A stretch of 15,783 bases of DNA from an uncultured Campylobacter sp. (GTDB taxonomy: Bacteria > Campylobacterota > Campylobacteria > Campylobacterales > Campylobacteraceae), in assembly GCF_938015785.1 (NCBI RefSeq), contig NZ_CALLWC010000041.1, forward strand, positions 1 to 15,783, written 5' to 3'. How positions within the stretch are numbered: the stretch's first letter is position 1; each line of letters begins with the position of its first letter. A program made the translations under genes and the position numbers. Of this stretch, positions 14,582 through 15,783 are shown piece by piece. The notes beneath the pieces were generated by a model, which was not told the origin of the DNA, searched no databases, and was given only the letters and a program-made list of their open reading frames with translations.

Positions 14582-14616
14582 TTTAATGATTATTAAATAG
14601 TAAGTAAAGTCGTCAA
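14582..14616 (-). promoter_or_regulatory. Promoter of the binding-protein array with overlapping operator palindrome
   Basis: On the minus strand TTGACG (14616-14611) and AATAAT (14594-14589) are separated by 16 bp, a good sigma-70 layout. The palindrome TTTAATGATTATTAAA (14582-14597) covers the -10. It resembles Fur- and ArgR-type boxes, so the operon is probably repressed by a regulator I cannot name. Confidence 0.5.
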
Positions 14617-15057
14617 ATAAATTCGCTTTTTCATTGTTTGCTTCGATTTTGCGCGAGTTTTTTAGAATTCTCATCCGCATCCTAGCGATATAATTTAAAA
14701 TTTTACAAAATTTTAAAGCCACAGAATTTTACAAAATTTTAAAGCTGCAGAATTGGGTGAGAAATTTTATGAGCGTTTTAAAGCTTGCGATGAAATTTTA
14801 AAATTTTATGAGATTAAATTTTGCAGATTGCGTTTGACAAAACAGCACAAGAAAGGAGTGAAATTTTAAAATTTCGCGCTTTAGTGCAAACATAGTGGAA
14901 TTTAAAATTCTTAAATTTCTACTCCCGCCCAGCAAAACGGAATTTTAAAATTTTTAGCAAGCATCGTATTTTAAAAGCAAGCGAAATTAAATCTTTGTCA
15001 CGCTGCAGAATTTCGCAATAAAAGTCACGCTGCCAGCGCTAAATTTTGCGCCATAAA
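14617..15057. other. Non-coding, AAATTT-rich gap
   Basis: I see no gene in these 441 bp. They contain a 26-bp tandem duplication (14701-14752), several AAATTTTAAAATTT palindromes, and an imperfect inverted repeat around 14894-14923 (AGTGGAATTTAA against TTAAATTTCTACT). An AAAGGAG at about 14852 is followed by GTG AAA TTT TAA and so begins no gene. Confidence 0.5.
14701..14752. repeat. 26-bp tandem duplication
   Basis: Two adjacent 26-bp copies (14701-14726 and 14727-14752) differ at only two positions, near the end (GCCACAG against GCTGCAG). Both contain TTTTACAAAATTTTAAAGC. Confidence 0.8.
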
Positions 15058-15504
15058 TTATACTACAAACATCAGCTTGGCGCAAAGCACGATGATGAAG
15101 CCGAATACAAAAGCGATCTTGTGGATATTTACTCGCAAAAACTCAGGCGCAGGCCTTCCCATCGCGCGGCAACTTAAATTTATCGCTACGCACACGGCGA
15201 TGATGAGCGCGAGCGTGACTTTTAGCATAAAGATTTTTTGAAGCGGCGTACCGAAATATCCGCCATTAGCGCTTCCGACCCAACGGCTCATCATCATTCC
15301 GCCGGTGATTATTAGCGTAAAAAGGCAAACCGGCATGATCTTAATCGCGCGCGAGCCGATCGCTTTTTTAACGCGCTCAAAATCCGCGCCCAGCGCGCCT
15401 TTGAGCCGCGAAAAAATCACGACGTCGAAAAATATATAGCCTAAAAAGATAATTGCGCAGATGAGATGGACGATCTGCACGTAAGGATAAATTTGCTCCA
15501 CCAC
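15058..15504 (-). CDS. Four-TM membrane protein, CopD/HemJ-like
   Basis: This 148-residue integral membrane protein has four predicted helices: about 9-31, 53-74, 91-112 and 127-147. His13 in helix 1 (QIVHLICAIIFLG) and His128 at the start of helix 4 (NIHKIAFVFG) are placed as in the CopD/HemJ-like superfamily, where such His residues bind copper or haem. It lacks the RLFVYH motif of true HemJ, so a CopD-family or uncharacterised membrane protein is the better call. The frame opens with two adjacent GTG codons, 15504 and 15501. AAGGAG is only 2 nt from the first and 5 nt from the second, so MEQIYPYVQ... (147 residues) may be the real start. No copper or haem gene is adjacent. An 11-bp inverted repeat lies just upstream. 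Confidence 0.75.
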   Translation of the reverse strand: MVEQIYPYVQIVHLICAIIFLGYIFFDVVIFSRLKGALGADFERVKKAIGSRAIKIMPVCLFTLIITGGMMMSRWVGSANGGYFGTPLQKIFMLKVTLALIIAVCVAINLSCRAMGRPAPEFLRVNIHKIAFVFGFIIVLCAKLMFVV

Positions 15505-15516
15505 CGCTCCTTGTTA

Positions 15517-15547
15517 TGAAATTTCGCCAATTTTATGCGAAATTTCA
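15517..15547. promoter_or_regulatory. 11-bp perfect inverted repeat at the CopD-like promoter
   Basis: TGAAATTTCGC (15517-15527) and its exact complement GCGAAATTTCA (15537-15547) flank 9 bp that read ATAAAATTG on the minus strand, which includes a -10-like TAAAAT. It lies 5 bp upstream of the ribosome site. A dimeric repressor site is the simplest reading. Confidence 0.5.
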
Positions 15548-15689
15548 AATTTTAGCAATGATTTTCATCAACGCGCCGCGAGCGGTTAAATTTAAGCCGA
15601 TCTTGCGAGCGACGCAAATAAATTTGGCAAAATCGCGCGGGTAAATTTAAAAGTAAAGCCGCGCAGCTAAATTTAAAAATGGTCGCATT

Positions 15690-15710
15690 CGTAAATTTAC
15701 AAAATTTACG
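15690..15710. repeat. Short perfect hairpin
   Basis: CGTAAATTT and AAATTTACG pair perfectly around a 3-nt loop. It is in non-coding DNA 18 bp before the octamer array, with no adjacent gene inside the window. Confidence 0.4.
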
Positions 15711-15727
15711 AGCAGCGCCGCGCGGGC

Positions 15728-15783
15728 GAAATTCTAAAATTCTAAAATTCTAAAATTCTAAAATTCTAAAATTCTAAAATTCT
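15728..15783. repeat. 8-bp tandem repeat array (AAAATTCT)n
   Basis: Seven head-to-tail copies fill the right end: the first has G in place of A at its first base, the other six are identical. The array reaches the last base of the window, so its true length is unknown. Confidence 0.9.

Noticed and set aside
15728..15783. CRISPR array
   Set aside because: Units are 8 bp and directly adjacent with no spacers; this is a simple tandem repeat.

Overview
The window looks like chromosomal DNA of a Campylobacter, probably one of the higher-GC oral species such as C. gracilis, C. showae or C. rectus. The protein set is Campylobacter-like: a CmeR-like regulator, a UPF0323 lipoprotein, a glutathionylspermidine-synthase-family protein and Peb1-type binding proteins. 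Intergenic DNA is crowded with AAATTT/AAAATTTT motifs. The species guess is an inference; no rRNA or tRNA is present to settle it.

Left part (1-6490). A truncated RclA-like flavoprotein disulfide reductase gene lies on the minus strand, followed upstream by a TetR/AcrR repressor closely resembling CmeR. Divergent from these is a plus-strand run: a small HTH/coiled-coil protein, a UPF0323 lipoprotein (4-nt overlap with the previous gene), a glutathionylspermidine-synthase-like ATP-grasp protein and a D-2-hydroxyacid dehydrogenase. From memory of C. jejuni, lipoprotein/GSP-like/dehydrogenase matches Cj0371-Cj0372-Cj0373, with cmeR (Cj0368c) nearby. This is therefore probably conserved backbone, but cmeABC is not next to the regulator here and a cut-off rclA sits in its place. 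A 607-bp gap between the GSP-like and dehydrogenase genes holds degenerate AAATTT repeats with a 15-16 bp period and a 65-bp-spaced duplication.

Middle part (6680-10911). This is an iron/siderophore uptake module: a PepSY-type inner-membrane protein with four TM segments (FoxB/PiuB-like reductase candidate), a TonB-dependent outer-membrane receptor and a divergent AraC-family regulator. A 109-bp divergent promoter region carries a Fur-box-like palindrome over back-to-back -10 elements. The AraC gene is clearly more AT-rich than the backbone, which fits acquisition by transfer.

Right part (11132-14452). Four tandem, co-oriented genes encode paralogous periplasmic amino-acid-type solute-binding proteins of 267-269 residues. 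No permease or ATPase gene is in the window. All four keep the ligand arginine and aspartate motifs, a conserved Cys-x5-Cys pair and an unusual C-terminal tail (KKYFLLDDLYSLF type). They appear to be transcribed from one promoter with a palindrome over its -10 and a structured leader of about 130 nt. This array is the most distinctive system in the window. Beyond it are 600 bp of repeat-rich non-coding DNA, a four-TM CopD/HemJ-like membrane protein with an 11-bp inverted repeat at its promoter, and an 8-bp tandem repeat array running off the right edge.
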